From the NCBI GenBank assembly GCA_036583965.1, contig JAZBQD010000030.1, forward strand, positions 58,157,551-58,221,550: 64,000 nt of DNA. Direction: 5' to 3'. Each line of letters starts with the position of its first letter. Position 1 is the stretch's first letter. This document shows, in pieces, positions 1-11,474 of this stretch. Source of the DNA: Prunella strophiata. Taxonomy: Eukaryota; Chordata; Aves; Passeriformes; Prunellidae. A program made the position numbers and the translations under genes. The notes beneath the pieces were generated by a model that was not told the origin of the DNA, ran no database searches, and was given only the letters and a program-made list of their open reading frames with translations.

Positions 1-536
1 ATAGGTAAAAAAACTTCCTTGAACTTGGCCATGAAATGTATCTCTTGGAACTCTGGTGATAGAGAATAACAGTAGTTTATAATAATGTAAAATTTTGTCT
101 CATTAACATTCTTATTGCAATTGTCTCATTGCATTCTTATTACATGCAATGCAATTATACTAGCCAGTGAAAGATTTCATATCCTCAGGGAAAAGTTAAA
201 GCTCTCCAGGAATGTTGTATTTATACTTCTAGCATATCTCCTAATGCAAGTGTTGGCTGGGATGACCAGGGATAGTGCTCTGCTCACAAATAGGGAAAAC
301 CTGCTGGCAGTCTTAGATCTGGCTTGAATTGCAGTGTCTCCAAAATTATTAAGTTAAGGACCTGGAGCTGAAATGGGAAGGCAAGCAGCACATTTTGGAC
401 TCTGAACTTTACAACTGCATATTTCTTCTAATTCAGGATGTTGCTTGGGAATTCTTTGGGTAGCTGCCATGAAGGAGAATGATGCCAAGGAAGGCTAGGT
501 GATTTCTAAGGAGAGCCTAAAGACAGCTCAGGAGTT

Positions 537-600
537 AATCATAGAATCAAAGAAACTTTGGCTGGTCTCAGTCCCTCAGAAGATCAAGAAACACATGCTC
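537..600 (-). mobile_element. Possible CR1 LINE 3' tail relic
   Basis: The segment opens with aatcatagaatcaaagaa and continues with a ttggctgg-like stretch. This resembles the reverse complement of the CR1 3' end, which carries tandem 8-bp ATTCTATG-type units followed inward by a conserved purine-rich block. Only about 60 bases resemble it and the inner part is not convincing, so it may be a very short insertion or chance. Confidence 0.3.
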
Positions 601-1189
601 TTGGAATTCATACCCACATCCAAGTAAGTGAAAAATGAGAATAATCAGGAATACTCAACATGGATTTTTCAAGAGTAAAGTGTGCATAAAATAAATCTTT
701 TATCAGTATACAATTTAATGATTTGGTATGGGACAATATAAAATGGTATATGAAATTTCTTGACTTTAGTGAGTTTTTTGCCATTCTCCACACATGAAGA
801 AGTATGTGCTGAAAAAATAGTTTGGTGTGTTTGTTTTGAGGTTTGAATATTAACTTGACTCAGCCACAGCAATGCCCAATGGTTAAATGTCTTTCTGGAG
901 GTCAGAGAGAAGCTCAGTACCATAGAAGTCCAAGGTCAGACCTGTAAAGTTCAACACTTTCAGCAATCTTGATAGTAACACAAACTGCAATTAGAACATC
1001 TGCAGGTGAAATAAACTGGAAAGAGTAACTGTGGCCATGAAAAATGTCATAACTCTACCAAAAGAGATTTCAATAAACTTCAGTAACAGAGAAAAGAAAA
1101 CTTTTGAGGTTCCATAAGAACAAGGGAAAGATCTGAACCAAGGCAGAAAGGATACCACTCATTCACAGAGGTTAGGAAGGGATTAGGTG

Positions 1190-1275
1190 GGCTGAAGCCC
1201 TTCTGAAGAGAACTTGAGGGTTATGGTGCACATGAGGTTGAAGACAATTACACAGTGCTCTTTCTTTCTGAATAA
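1190..1275 (+). mobile_element. Possible old CR1 ORF2 scrap
   Basis: The run from gaacttgagggttatggtgc through acacagtgctctttc resembles the CR1 ORF2 stretch that encodes the conserved L-G-V-x-V-D segment followed by Q-C-A. It is short, diverged and out of frame. Chance similarity is possible. Confidence 0.25.
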
Positions 1276-1499
1276 GACAAACTACATACTGAGTTTGCAA
1301 CTGTTATATACTATATGTACTGATAAGAAACTCCAGCCACAAGATCAAGAGAAGCTATTCTTTCCTTCTATTTAGTACCAGTGAGCTGCATATGAAATAC
1401 CAGTTTGTAAAATACAGCAATGCATGTAAAGTACCAGTCCTACTGGTAGTCGTACTTTAGGACTACTCAGTTTAAGAGAGATAAAAATGGAATTGGGGG

Positions 1500-1981
1500 G
1501 GATCTAATGGAGGGGTAAGCTATAGCCCATAGAAAGAATTTCCATTGCAGAAGTTTGTGGAGGACTGTCTCCAATGAAAGGAATGCCATGCTTGAGAAGG
1601 GGGAAGGACTCTTCTCCTAGAGGACAAAGCAGCAGCAGAAACAGCGTGTGATGAACTGATTAAAACCCCCATTGCCCATCTCAGGGGCACCCACTGAAGG
1701 GAGCTGAGGGGAAGAAGATAGAGGGTCAGAAATAAAGCTAAGTCTGGGGAAGGTACTTTTAAGTCCTATTTTACTTCTCATTATCATACACTGATTTTGA
1801 CTAGTAAAAAATTCAATTAATTTCTCAAAGCTGGGTCTGTTTTGACCCTTTTGGTAATTGTGAATGATCTCTCCCTGTCCTTATCTTGACACAGGAGTTT
1901 TTCATTGCTTTCTCTCCCCTGTCCAGTTGAGGAGTGGTAGAGCAGCTTTCTTGGGCACCCAGCCAAGATAGTCCCATCCCA
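1500..1981 (+). mobile_element. Partial avian ERVL-like LTR, 3' two thirds
   Basis: The segment follows the order of a common avian ERVL-type LTR on the sense strand: gaggactgtctcc, then acgtgtgatgaactga-like and acccccattgccc blocks, then the polyadenylation area, then gatctctccctgtccttatc and tctctcccctgtccag. The expected AATAAA site near 1800 has decayed to an A-rich string. The end near 1981 (gtcccatccca) is a degraded form of the family terminus ACCCACCACA. The U3 promoter part is absent, so this is a truncated, inactive copy. The same family is present at 27070, 51444 and 58507. No target-site duplication was found, and the left edge is approximate. Confidence 0.8.
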
Positions 1982-4900
1982 TTTATCCGGATCAAACCAC
2001 AACTGGGCACAACAGCACTTAAGTCTCCTTGTCAACAAGGAAAGAGAGAGGATAACTGATAGCAGAAACTCCCTGAACTTTCCAATTCCTCACCAAAATC
2101 AAACTCAAACAAAAATTAGACAAAGATTTATTCTAAACCTGAAAAGACTAAACAAACTATTTCTGCTTTATATTCAGTCATAACTTTCAAGGATTTCTTC
2201 ATTAGACCAAGTATATGCTTAGCATGTCTGAATTTATTTTTTTTCTCAGCTGTATTTTTTGGGAAATCAAAGGTGCCTTTGTTAAGTCAGACCTCTGAGC
2301 ATGCAGTCTGGTTTCTGCTAATGGGTCTCACTGAATGCAGTGAACATCTAGAAACCTGTGAATTTAATTAAATACGCATGGATATCCAGAACCATGCGTA
2401 TTCTGGGTATCCAGAATTTCAAATTTACTGTACCATCATCTCATGGTCAACTTTTCTCTGTTAGTTTTTTCTCACAGCATGACATTAATCAATTTTTTTA
2501 AGACAAAAGGAAGAATGAAGGGAAGTTTCAGGGAGAGGCAATACCAGATTTCCTTACCTAAAACCATGCTGTGGCAATATTTTTGTCTGATAATTTGTTT
2601 CAATAGCTTCAGAATTTAACCAAATTAATAATTTACCAAACCATGTCAGCTGCAAAGAGAAGAAATAAGATATGTGGGAGGCCTTGGATTTTTATCTTTA
2701 TAGGACAAAACCTTTCAAAAATTTTTCTAAAGCCATTTGTCTTCTTTGCTGAGAGAATAAAAGGAGAAGCAATTTCCACTCAGAATATCTCAAAGTGGAT
2801 CTCTGTGTCTATTATGCTTTCTCAAGGTTTATCTGAGTCACCTGATAATATATGACCACACTCTAGAAGGACCTGTGCATCTTAGAAATGCAATTTGCAT
2901 TCAGTGTAGCATTCACATTTTTAAAATATAATTTTATTCTAATGCTTCCTGTATAATGTCTTCAAAAATTATTGCTATCTGCTTCTTAGCCCACTCTGCT
3001 GGAGCCACCTACAGCAGTACAATTAGAGAGAAGAACCATCAGAAGACAAAAACCACCCCAAATCCTTCTATGAGAACAAGACTTTTCAGATACAAGGTAT
3101 ATCCTTTTCATTCTTAATGTTCCATGGGCAATAAAGAAGGAACTGGAAGCTCTTCATGGCCTCTAGGGTCTGGAAGGAGGATGAAGGGTGGTGGCAGTCT
3201 TTTGTCCCTCTCATTCCCAGAGCAACTGAACCCCCACTTGCCCAGAGTACCCTTGAGGAAGACAAGCTGCTGTGGGCAGTGCTGCCTGAGGCACTGGATT
3301 TGGCCAAACCCATGGGAAGTAGATGAAGGGGCAAGGGTGGGAAAGCAAAGATGAGGCCCTGGCCATGTCCTGGGTCTCCTGTCATCATCTCCTGATACCA
3401 GTGACAGAGTCCTTCCCATCTTGGTTACTACACAGGTAAACTGTACCTTTGATCCCTTGGGACTTCACTGGCTGAAATCATCTGGTTCCAGGCATAGTGG
3501 AATACCAGCAAAGCTAACACGAAGGAGCAACACACAACTAATTTAGCATGTGATTAAGCTGATATCTTTATTATGGCAAGAGGAGATCAAGAAGTTTTAC
3601 AAATTGAATTTTTCAAGACCAAGCAATGGAATTTACAGCTACAGGATACTCAAAAAATTGTGTGTTGCTATTATGTTCCACTAAAGCCAAAGGCAAACTT
3701 TTTCAGCTCCTTGAATTGCATTGCATAAGGGTGGAACTGTGAAAAAAAAAAAAAAGTGTTAAAAGCAGACAGTTCTTCTATGATGTTGTTTCTACCAGCT
3801 CTGTAGCATATGTGTATGTTGACAAATTAAGCAACAGCTGCTTTATTTGCAATATTCAATGTTAAGTTATTGATGCTGTGCCTTGCTGCGGGAAGTTTTT
3901 TTGTAGGAAGCTGCAGCTAAATGCAGGATTTCATCCTGCCTGAACCCCAAAGGAAATGAATCAACTATCCAGGCCACCTTTTAAGTTATCAAATTGGAAT
4001 ACAAGTGCATTATATATTAGAGGTTTTAGCCCAAATCTCTATCCAAGGAAATATATTTTCACTTTCTTCTTTTGTTTGTTTGTTTAAAAAAATCTAGGAG
4101 AGGTGTCTCTAAAAAAATCACTGGGTTCCTCCAGCACAAAAGCACTCAGCACCTTCTATATCAACCTGTGCATTCTTCCAGCTTGGCAACATTCCTAACA
4201 AGGGTGTATGAAGAGTCATGAAGTGCCTTATTCTCACCTTGTGAGCACTTGAAATGTAATTTATTGTTGCTCTCAATTATTGTAGATTCCACAAGTGTTT
4301 ACTATTTCTGGAATCCTGGAACCTCAGAGCCACATGATGATGAGTTAATGTAGTGATCTGATCTATTTAAACAGGAATATGGTGGCAAGGCAAAAAAAGA
4401 TATTTAGGCTAATTTGCATGAGTACTTCATTGAAACTTTATGAACTGTCCAAAAGATGTGCTAATATTATGGTGAAAAAGATAATTCAGAAAGACAACAT
4501 GTTTTCACCCTGGGAATAAGAAATTTCTTAATTAAAAAAAAAAAAAAAAAAGTGAGAGAGAGAAAGAAGGATAAAGTAACATAAGTGATATTTGCATTAA
4601 TTATGTAGAAGGTCCTCTTTAGTCATGCAATTACATTCCCATCTAGCACCCAAAGAAGGGGTTCAAGTGCTTACAAATTTGACAGCTGCTGTCTGCCTTA
4701 CACATTGCATCAAATTTCTTTCTTCTGTAGACAAAAGCTGAAAAATCTTCAGCAACTTTTTATCAAACTTTCAGATGTTTTATCAATTTTTTCCTTCCTC
4801 TTCTTCCATTCACCCGTGGTTTGCTTTTTGGTCATAAACGCAAGCAACGTCTTCCTTTCCTTAGTCCCCTTCCTGCATATCAAATTATTTCCAGGCTAGT

Positions 4901-5689
4901 ACTAGATCTAGAATGTGGCTAAAAATGCATGTCAGAGGTTTTTGCTGGCTAATATTTGATCCTGATGCAAATACATCCTTTGTATGGAACAAAATGAGCC
5001 TTAACATGCCACATGGGATGAACAGAACACTTATTTCCTTTAACATTGTACTACAGAAAGAAATGGACTATGAACAAAATAAATTTATTACTCAAAAACA
5101 CAAGGTGCATTTTCATTTTATATAAAGCTTTCAGAGCATATCCTGTCTGCAAATGCAGAACAATTTTTCATCATTGGCTTTATCAGAAACAGACTGCCTT
5201 TTGGCCTTTCCTTTCAGACTTCTGACACAACTCTTAGAGCCATATAGGATTTTCTCACCTTATTTCAGAAAGGAATCTTTATTTCTGGCAGATGGCATTG
5301 TAGACTGCAGGAATAAGGTCTTTTAAAATAATTTTGGGAAGATGAATTAGCTTCTGGAAATTTTCTGTGCAGAAATGTAAATGACAGAGATTTCCCTAAA
5401 TAAATAGCTTCTAGTCTTGCAAAATAATCAGTCACTTTTGAAAAATTTTGTTCATCATGTGCATTCAGTAGGAACAATCAGTGTACATTAAACAGACAAC
5501 ATTGAAATTATAATTTAAAATAATAATGACATGATTACTCAACCATACCAACCAATGTTCCTTAAAAACAAAATAATAATAACAAAAAAGAAACTAAATT
5601 CAACTCCAACAAAAGACTTTAACTCATTTACTTAGATAAAGAACATTTTCCTTTCTACTAAATAGGATCAAAAATACAAAAATCTGGTG
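1982..5689. other. AT-rich unique sequence with small structural features
   Basis: No recognisable gene. It contains a nested pair of palindromes (2371-2414), a GC-richer patch (3114-3420) with overlapping short frames on both strands that match nothing I know, and an 18-base A run (4534-4551) followed by a GA-rich stretch. The remainder is AT-rich and featureless. Confidence 0.5.
2371..2414. repeat. Two overlapping perfect palindromes
   Basis: An 11-bp arm aatacgcatgg (2371-2381) pairs perfectly with ccatgcgtatt (2392-2402) across a 10-base loop. The right arm overlaps a second palindrome, attctgg / ccagaat, with a 4-base loop (gtat). The word tatccagaa occurs in the first loop and again at the end of the second hairpin. 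This could form alternative cruciforms or RNA hairpins. There is no evidence of function. Confidence 0.7.
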
Positions 5690-5815
5690 ATTTGGTTATG
5701 CTATTTATTGACTTGATAGAAAGATTAGAGAAGAAATCTCTGCAATATGCAGGAGGTCAAACTAGATGGTTTACACTAATGCTTTCCAGTCTCAGTTCTG
5801 ATGAATCTATGATAC
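5690..5815 (+). mobile_element. Old CR1 LINE 3' end
   Basis: The sequence gcaggaggtcaaactagatg followed by a pyrimidine-rich stretch and gatgaatctatgata matches the layout of a CR1 3' terminus: a conserved G-G-x-x-x-G-A-C-T-A-G-A-T-G block, about 30 bases, then tandem TCTATGA-type units. It is strongly diverged, suggesting an old subfamily. The 5' limit is uncertain. Confidence 0.5.
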
Positions 5816-8800
5816 CCTCATACCTTGGAACATGCTGCTATTTCCAAATTATATGAGGCAAGAGGAAAACTCTTTAATGAGCAGCTTATTCAGTAACTTG
5901 TCACTCTAGAGAGCTACTGCTATTTCCACTGAAACATTTGGCACTGGACATGTCAGAATAGAACATCATGTTGAACAGACTTCTGCTCTGATCCAGAAAG
6001 TCAGGAGGTTCACAGATTCATATAATCAGAGTATTACATAGAAAGCTTCTTGACACTTTTTTTTTTTTGTTTTAAACAAAGATTCTGGATGGGCTTAATT
6101 ACTCTGTTCATAAATATTTGACCACTATATTTGCTTATGCAACACAAATACATCATTATTTAAACTAATCCTTAGGGATTTTTTTTTTTTTTTTTTTGCA
6201 GTTATGCTTTTTATAGTACCCTGCTCTTTGTATAATTTAGGTTTTGAATGTCTGTTATCACCAGCAGTTTAAGCCTGTACAAAGAGTACATAAACACACA
6301 GATGCCAAAGAAAATGCTTAGGCATTTTGTGGGTGTTTTGGTTTTTCCATTAATTCCATTTTAAAATTACCTTAAAAAGAAATAATCTTTCATTATGTGG
6401 TAGGGCATAGTATCATACAGTGGCTAAAGGATTCCATTTGAGGCTACTGCCATCCAATATTACAGAAAACTTGCTCCTCTCTAAATTCACTTGTCAATAT
6501 TTCCCTAACCCACATCATTCACCCTATGTCAATATTGCTAAATAAGATAGGATTGAGGCCAGTCCTGCACCCTAAGAGACAGGTTGGCTCACATTTGTTT
6601 TTTTTTTCCCAGCTAGCTATGTCCTTCAAGAATATACTGGTCTCATGGGACACAAGTCTTCTACAATCTGTGTGATGTCCTTTGGATCCCACAACACTGC
6701 TGACAGGTCTTTGCCTATGAAAGGGGGGCATGGAGGAGGGTAGGAGTAGGTAGGAGGAGAATGCTAAAATGCTTGAAGTAAGTATCTACAGCAGATACCC
6801 CATGATGGAAGTTCAAGAACAGTATTTTTGAATCCAGGATGATAAGGAGTAAGAGGATCATAAGGACAAGATACTTCACAGAAACCAGAAGGAACATGAC
6901 TTATAGAACAAACACCTTTAGTGTTTCAAAGGTGTATTTGTTCAGGATTGTACTAAATCCTTTCAAGCTACTATGCTCCATTTCACCTTGTGAATAGTCT
7001 TATACCTAATGCTACCTGCAGTGGTCATGCTGCCAGCCAGGTTACTCTTCTTAAGCAATACTTACAGCAAATGTTTCTCTTTGCCTTGACCAGTCATGAC
7101 AAAACTTATCAAAGGGGTTCTTTTCTGGAGATTTGAGAGAAGACATTCTTCATCCCTACTTCATGGAAGTCTTTGATCTGTCTGCTAAAAGTGCTCATTA
7201 GTGATGATAGACATGGGTTTACAAGAAACCTGACCATCATTTCTTTCCTTTCATAATGGAAGAAGTTATAGATAACTATTTTTATTTTATAAAGTTCATT
7301 TCTGTAAAATATTTATCTTTTTCTTTAACAGCCACAAAGTTCTTGAAGAACTGTATTTCAGAATACCCAGAAGACTCTGGGAAAAACTCTGAAACCACAA
7401 AATCTGTGAGAGCTACAAGCTCCAGCATAGCTGCATTTACTGAGTCTCAGAAGAAAGTCTGGAAGTGAGAACTGCAGTCTCAAGTGTGTGTGCACTGATC
7501 TGAAAAAAGAACCAGTGCCCAAATTCTTCAGGGTCAGAGAAGTGATGGGAAACTGATCCTCTGAGTTCCTGTGATTGTTACGCTATGCTGTCTCAAGATA
7601 GCAAGCAGCTGTCTTGAGAGAGGTAGTTCAGTTCAGATCAAAGTTCAGCTCCTGCAGATACCTGTTGTAGGATGTCTCCCTCAGATTTTGAAATTTAAGG
7701 TTCATAATTGCCCCTCTAAAAAAGAGTGGGGAAAATGTAATCTACAGCAATTGTAAATTAATGGGTATCCAGAAAAACTGATTTAGGAAAAGAAGACAGT
7801 CAAACACACATACACAAAGAATATGCTAAAATAATTAAAAAATATATAGTAAATGAATAGGGAACTTTATTTGTAATTGCTCATAACTCAAGATCTAACA
7901 AGCACCTCAGCAGATAAAGAAACAGTACCTTTATAAAAGGTCAAAAAGAAGTATTTCTTCATACAGTGTGTAATTAAAAAGTGATTTTTATTTTCATAGG
8001 AAGTTGATAAATTTTATAAAGTGCCAAAAATGTTCAGAAAGTGAAGTTCCTTCTGTACTTACTAAAGACAGAGGTCTGGATGAAACTTCCAATTCTAGAA
8101 GTCCTAGACACTTGATGCCTGGAACAGGAAAGCAAGACCACAGAAAATGTCACTTATCCTTGTCTTGTTCATCATCTTCCTCTAATCATTCACTGCAGCC
8201 TACGGGATCTTGGTTTAAATGAGTCATCTCTTTTTTTCTGCTAAGGTGACACTAATGTTCTCGGGAAACCTGTAGGATTTTCACATATGCCACCTTATAG
8301 ACTGAATTCAGTATTGAACTTAATAACCTCCCACTTGAGATGGATTCATTCACTCAAGAAATATAAACTAATAAACTATGTACTCTCCCAGAGTGCCTAT
8401 GCAAATTGCTTGAATGAAAACTACCTTTTCTGATGGTGTGAGAAACTGGTTTTATATTAAAAAATATATACAGATTTACTTTTATGATGTATACTTCTTT
8501 CTATATAAAACTCAAGCATTGTTCTATCCTAAGTTGAACACAATGAACGCTTCTGTCTTTTTTTCACTGAACATAATGCATTAGATTTGACTTAGGGTAA
8601 TTTCTATCAGCCTAGCTCAGATGATATTAAGACAGCAGTAGCAACACACTGCAAGGGAGTGAGCCCTGTTCTCCAGGGCCAAGTACAGTGACTTGTGTCC
8701 AAATTGTTCAGAGTTAGTCCCTTCTACATATTATTTGCCTTATCCTTGTGTAAGGCCCCCAAAAATGTTGTTCAAAGAGCCTCTTAAAAGGGCTTGTGTG

Positions 8801-9094
8801 GTTTTTATGTATTCTGAATCAGCTTCATGGAGGAAATACCAACAAGATATTCTCAAGGGGTCAAAACAACCAGAAACTTTACTGACAACTTCAGAAAATC
8901 AGACAACTTAGACAAAAGCTTAAAGCAGCATTCTATCAACATAAAACACATCTGAAAGCATTCCCTTGGCCCATTCAACTTAGCAAACTCCAAGCATGCC
9001 TGATTATCAGTTACTCAAAACTCTGCAAAGAGGGAATTAGGAGAAGGAGAAAGAGAATAAGACAAAAAAGGTATGGAAAGAACAAACACAGCTA
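5816..9094. other. AT-rich unique sequence, no gene seen
   Basis: Contains a 19-base T run at 6179-6197 and otherwise mixed AT-rich sequence. A pyrimidine tract ending in AG just before 7332, followed by an open stretch to 7468, superficially resembles an intron-exon boundary but lacks other support (see findings). Confidence 0.5.
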
Positions 9095-9442
9095 TCACTT
9101 CCCAGTTCCAGCGGTGTTTAGCCCACACAGCTTCCAACAGGAGGTAGGCTCAAGACTTGCACTTGTCTCATGCACTTGGTTTAAGTAGCCTTTGGCCTTC
9201 CTGGGACCCTCCCCCGGGTGGGACTTCCTCTCTGGTGGCCACTCTGGGGTTGGATTGGGGCTCCAGGGGGTAGTGTGGGGCATTTCCTCCAGTGTGCCAG
9301 TGAATCTGAGCATATGCATCTGGTGAGAAGGTTCATTTTCAGATGTTGGGATTGGTGAGACTTTGAAGGACTGGAACGGGAACTCTGATTAGTTCAGTAT
9401 TATCTGCACCACATTATAAGAGCGGGTTTTGCCCAATGCCAA
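9095..9442 (-). repeat. GC-richer patch, possible LTR relic
   Basis: This block stands out from its AT-rich surroundings. Read on the minus strand it has a CACCC-like motif (cccacccgggggaggg), then about 30 bases on a TATA-like ggctacttaaacc, then a downstream region. That is the order of an LTR U3 promoter. I do not recognise the family and see no flanking duplication. It could equally be another dispersed repeat or a decayed gene fragment. Confidence 0.3.
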
Positions 9443-10900
9443 TTTGAGTTTTTGGATAAGGTAAACTGATTCAGACACTCGGAAAGAGTTTAAAATAAAT
9501 GAAAGATTTTTGACAGAAAAAGTAAAAAAATAATTTGTCTTTCTCTATGAGTTAAAGCATAAGTCTTGTTTGTAATACCTTGTTGTTTTTCCCAACTAAT
9601 TTCAATCAAAAAAGTGAGTGTACTGTAGTCAGCATAGTAAAGCTAAGGTGAGTGGTTGAATCCTGCCAGTCTGTTGATAACTGGAGTGATACCCAAAGAG
9701 ATTTGTTGCCCACTCTGCATGGTAATGAGCACTCAAAGATGCAGCTTTTAAAAGCAGGAACTTAACCTTAAAACCTGCAATTAAGATTTCCACAGAGACA
9801 GCTGTGAAAGATGCAATGGTGTTGCAAAATAAACAAGTTGAAGAATGTCAGATACATAAAGTTGCGTGAAAGTAAAAGAAAAAGCCAGGAGTAAACAAGA
9901 TATGAATTGTTTTCTCCACTGTAACTCCTCATATGACCTTAATGTTTTGCTATAAATGTGAGCGATTCAGAAAAAGAGACCATGGAGGATCATATTTACA
10001 AGAAGTGTTACATTTCATCAAGATATAAGCATATGAAGCCAGAAAAGAAAAGAGTATATAATGCATTATGTGATGGATATTAGCAATGTCTGGGATTCTT
10101 CCTTACTGTACAATAATAGGAAGAAGAAATCTGTTTCACATTTTAGAATACAATTCAGGATGTTAACGGATAATGGTTCATCTGCATATTGAATACGTTG
10201 TAGGAAAAAAAAATGTATCTGAAAGATAATAGTAAAGGATGCAAAAATCAAACAATATAAAGTTGCAAAATGACAGTAATGAGGTTGCTTTAAATCAGTT
10301 TTATGTTTAGATGTCTGCACATAGGTGGAACCAATCCTTCCCTGACTGTTCTCAAGGACACTCAATTTATCCATTTAAAAAGCATTTATTTCAAGAGAAC
10401 AGAATCACTAAATACCCAGAGCTAAGGCACAATCTATATCTACCATTTACAGCAACCAGAACTCCTCCTGTGGCACTGTCTTCGTTGACATAATCAACGT
10501 GTCACTCATTTAATGCAAAGTTGGGGATGATGTTCACTTACTATTGTCATTATTCAAAATGAGTGATGCAAAGCCTTGTTTAGCACACACTTTTCAGACC
10601 CTGCTCTGAACACTGAGGTATTAATTTTACCAGAGACTCTTCTCTAGAGTCTCAAATGCTAGCCAGCCAGCAAGTCTTCACCCCTGCCAGCCTGTGTTAT
10701 TGCAGTGCTGGTTTACAAGTGAAGTCCAGCAGAACAAATGGGTTTAGGTGAGCAGTATCTAGATGCTCAGGTGAGTCAAGACAGTGACAATTCCAGATGT
10801 TTTCCATAACAGGACTAATGTGAATAAGGTTATTTTGTAGACTAAACATGGGGTTTAAGACTAATTTTGCTGTTTCAAAGATGGACATCAAAAAGTCACT
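9443..10900. other. AT-rich unique sequence, no gene seen
   Basis: No family resemblance in any translation. The open frames present are short and overlap one another on opposite strands, as expected by chance. Confidence 0.5.
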
Positions 10901-11345
10901 TCCCAGATTTATAAGGAATGGCAGCAGCAGGCTGCTTCCTGAAGTGACCCTAGAGCAGGTAGAGCTCTCACTATGGGATTCAAGTCCTACAGGGCTGGAG
11001 CACAGTGGGCAGAACTACAGGCCTATAGCAATGTCCATCATTAGCTCCCAACATGGCAATCAATCTATCAGCTCCAGAATACATCCACAGGCTCCCATCA
11101 GGGGCAGCAAGACAAGGGACAGAGACAGCCTCTGAGGTAAGACGGAGAGTACATCTAAGGGATCCATCCATGAGACATCCATGAGAATGAGGTCAATCCA
11201 GACAGCAGGACTGGAGACAGGAACCCCTATAATGTAGCCCAGACAGTGTTTGGAGGCCCAAGGCTGAGCTGGAATTTGGCTCCTGGGCATGTGGTCAAAG
11301 TGGCAGTGGAGCAGCCAGGTAAGACTGCTCCAGGGCATTAGAACC
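10901..11345. repeat. GC-richer unclassified patch, possibly repeat-derived
   Basis: Base composition changes to purine/GC-richer sequence with internal near-repeats (ccatccatgagacatccatg at about 11164). Frames of about 92-95 codons run on both strands, but none resembles a known protein. It ends shortly before a 44-base T run. Possibly an LTR or other dispersed repeat that I cannot name. Confidence 0.3.
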
Positions 11346-11428
11346 TATTAATGCACTGATGACACAAATTTAATATGCAAGCTAATTCTCTGCTCATTTT
11401 TGGTATTGCCCTTCCTCTGCCAAACTTA

Positions 11429-11430
<2 letters not shown>

Positions 11431-11474
<44 letters not shown>
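11431..11474. repeat. Uninterrupted T run of 44 bases
   Basis: A pure homopolymer of about 44 T, the longest in the window, flanked by cttacc and ctcctgaattc. Read on the minus strand it is a long A run, as left by a poly(A)-tailed retrotransposition, but no parental transcript or duplication is recognisable beside it. The length is likely variable or subject to assembly error. Confidence 0.9.

Larger units (their letters stand above)
1..1499. other. AT-rich unique sequence, no gene seen
   Basis: No open frame longer than about 85 codons and no family resemblance in any translation. Two weak LINE-like hints are listed separately (about 537-600 and 1190-1275). The rest looks like ordinary AT-rich intergenic or intronic DNA. 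Confidence 0.6.

Noticed and set aside
3086..3420. Overlapping frames of about 76-101 codons on both strands
   Set aside because: Proline/serine-rich translations come from a GC-richer patch. Opposite-strand frames shadow each other and none resembles a known protein.
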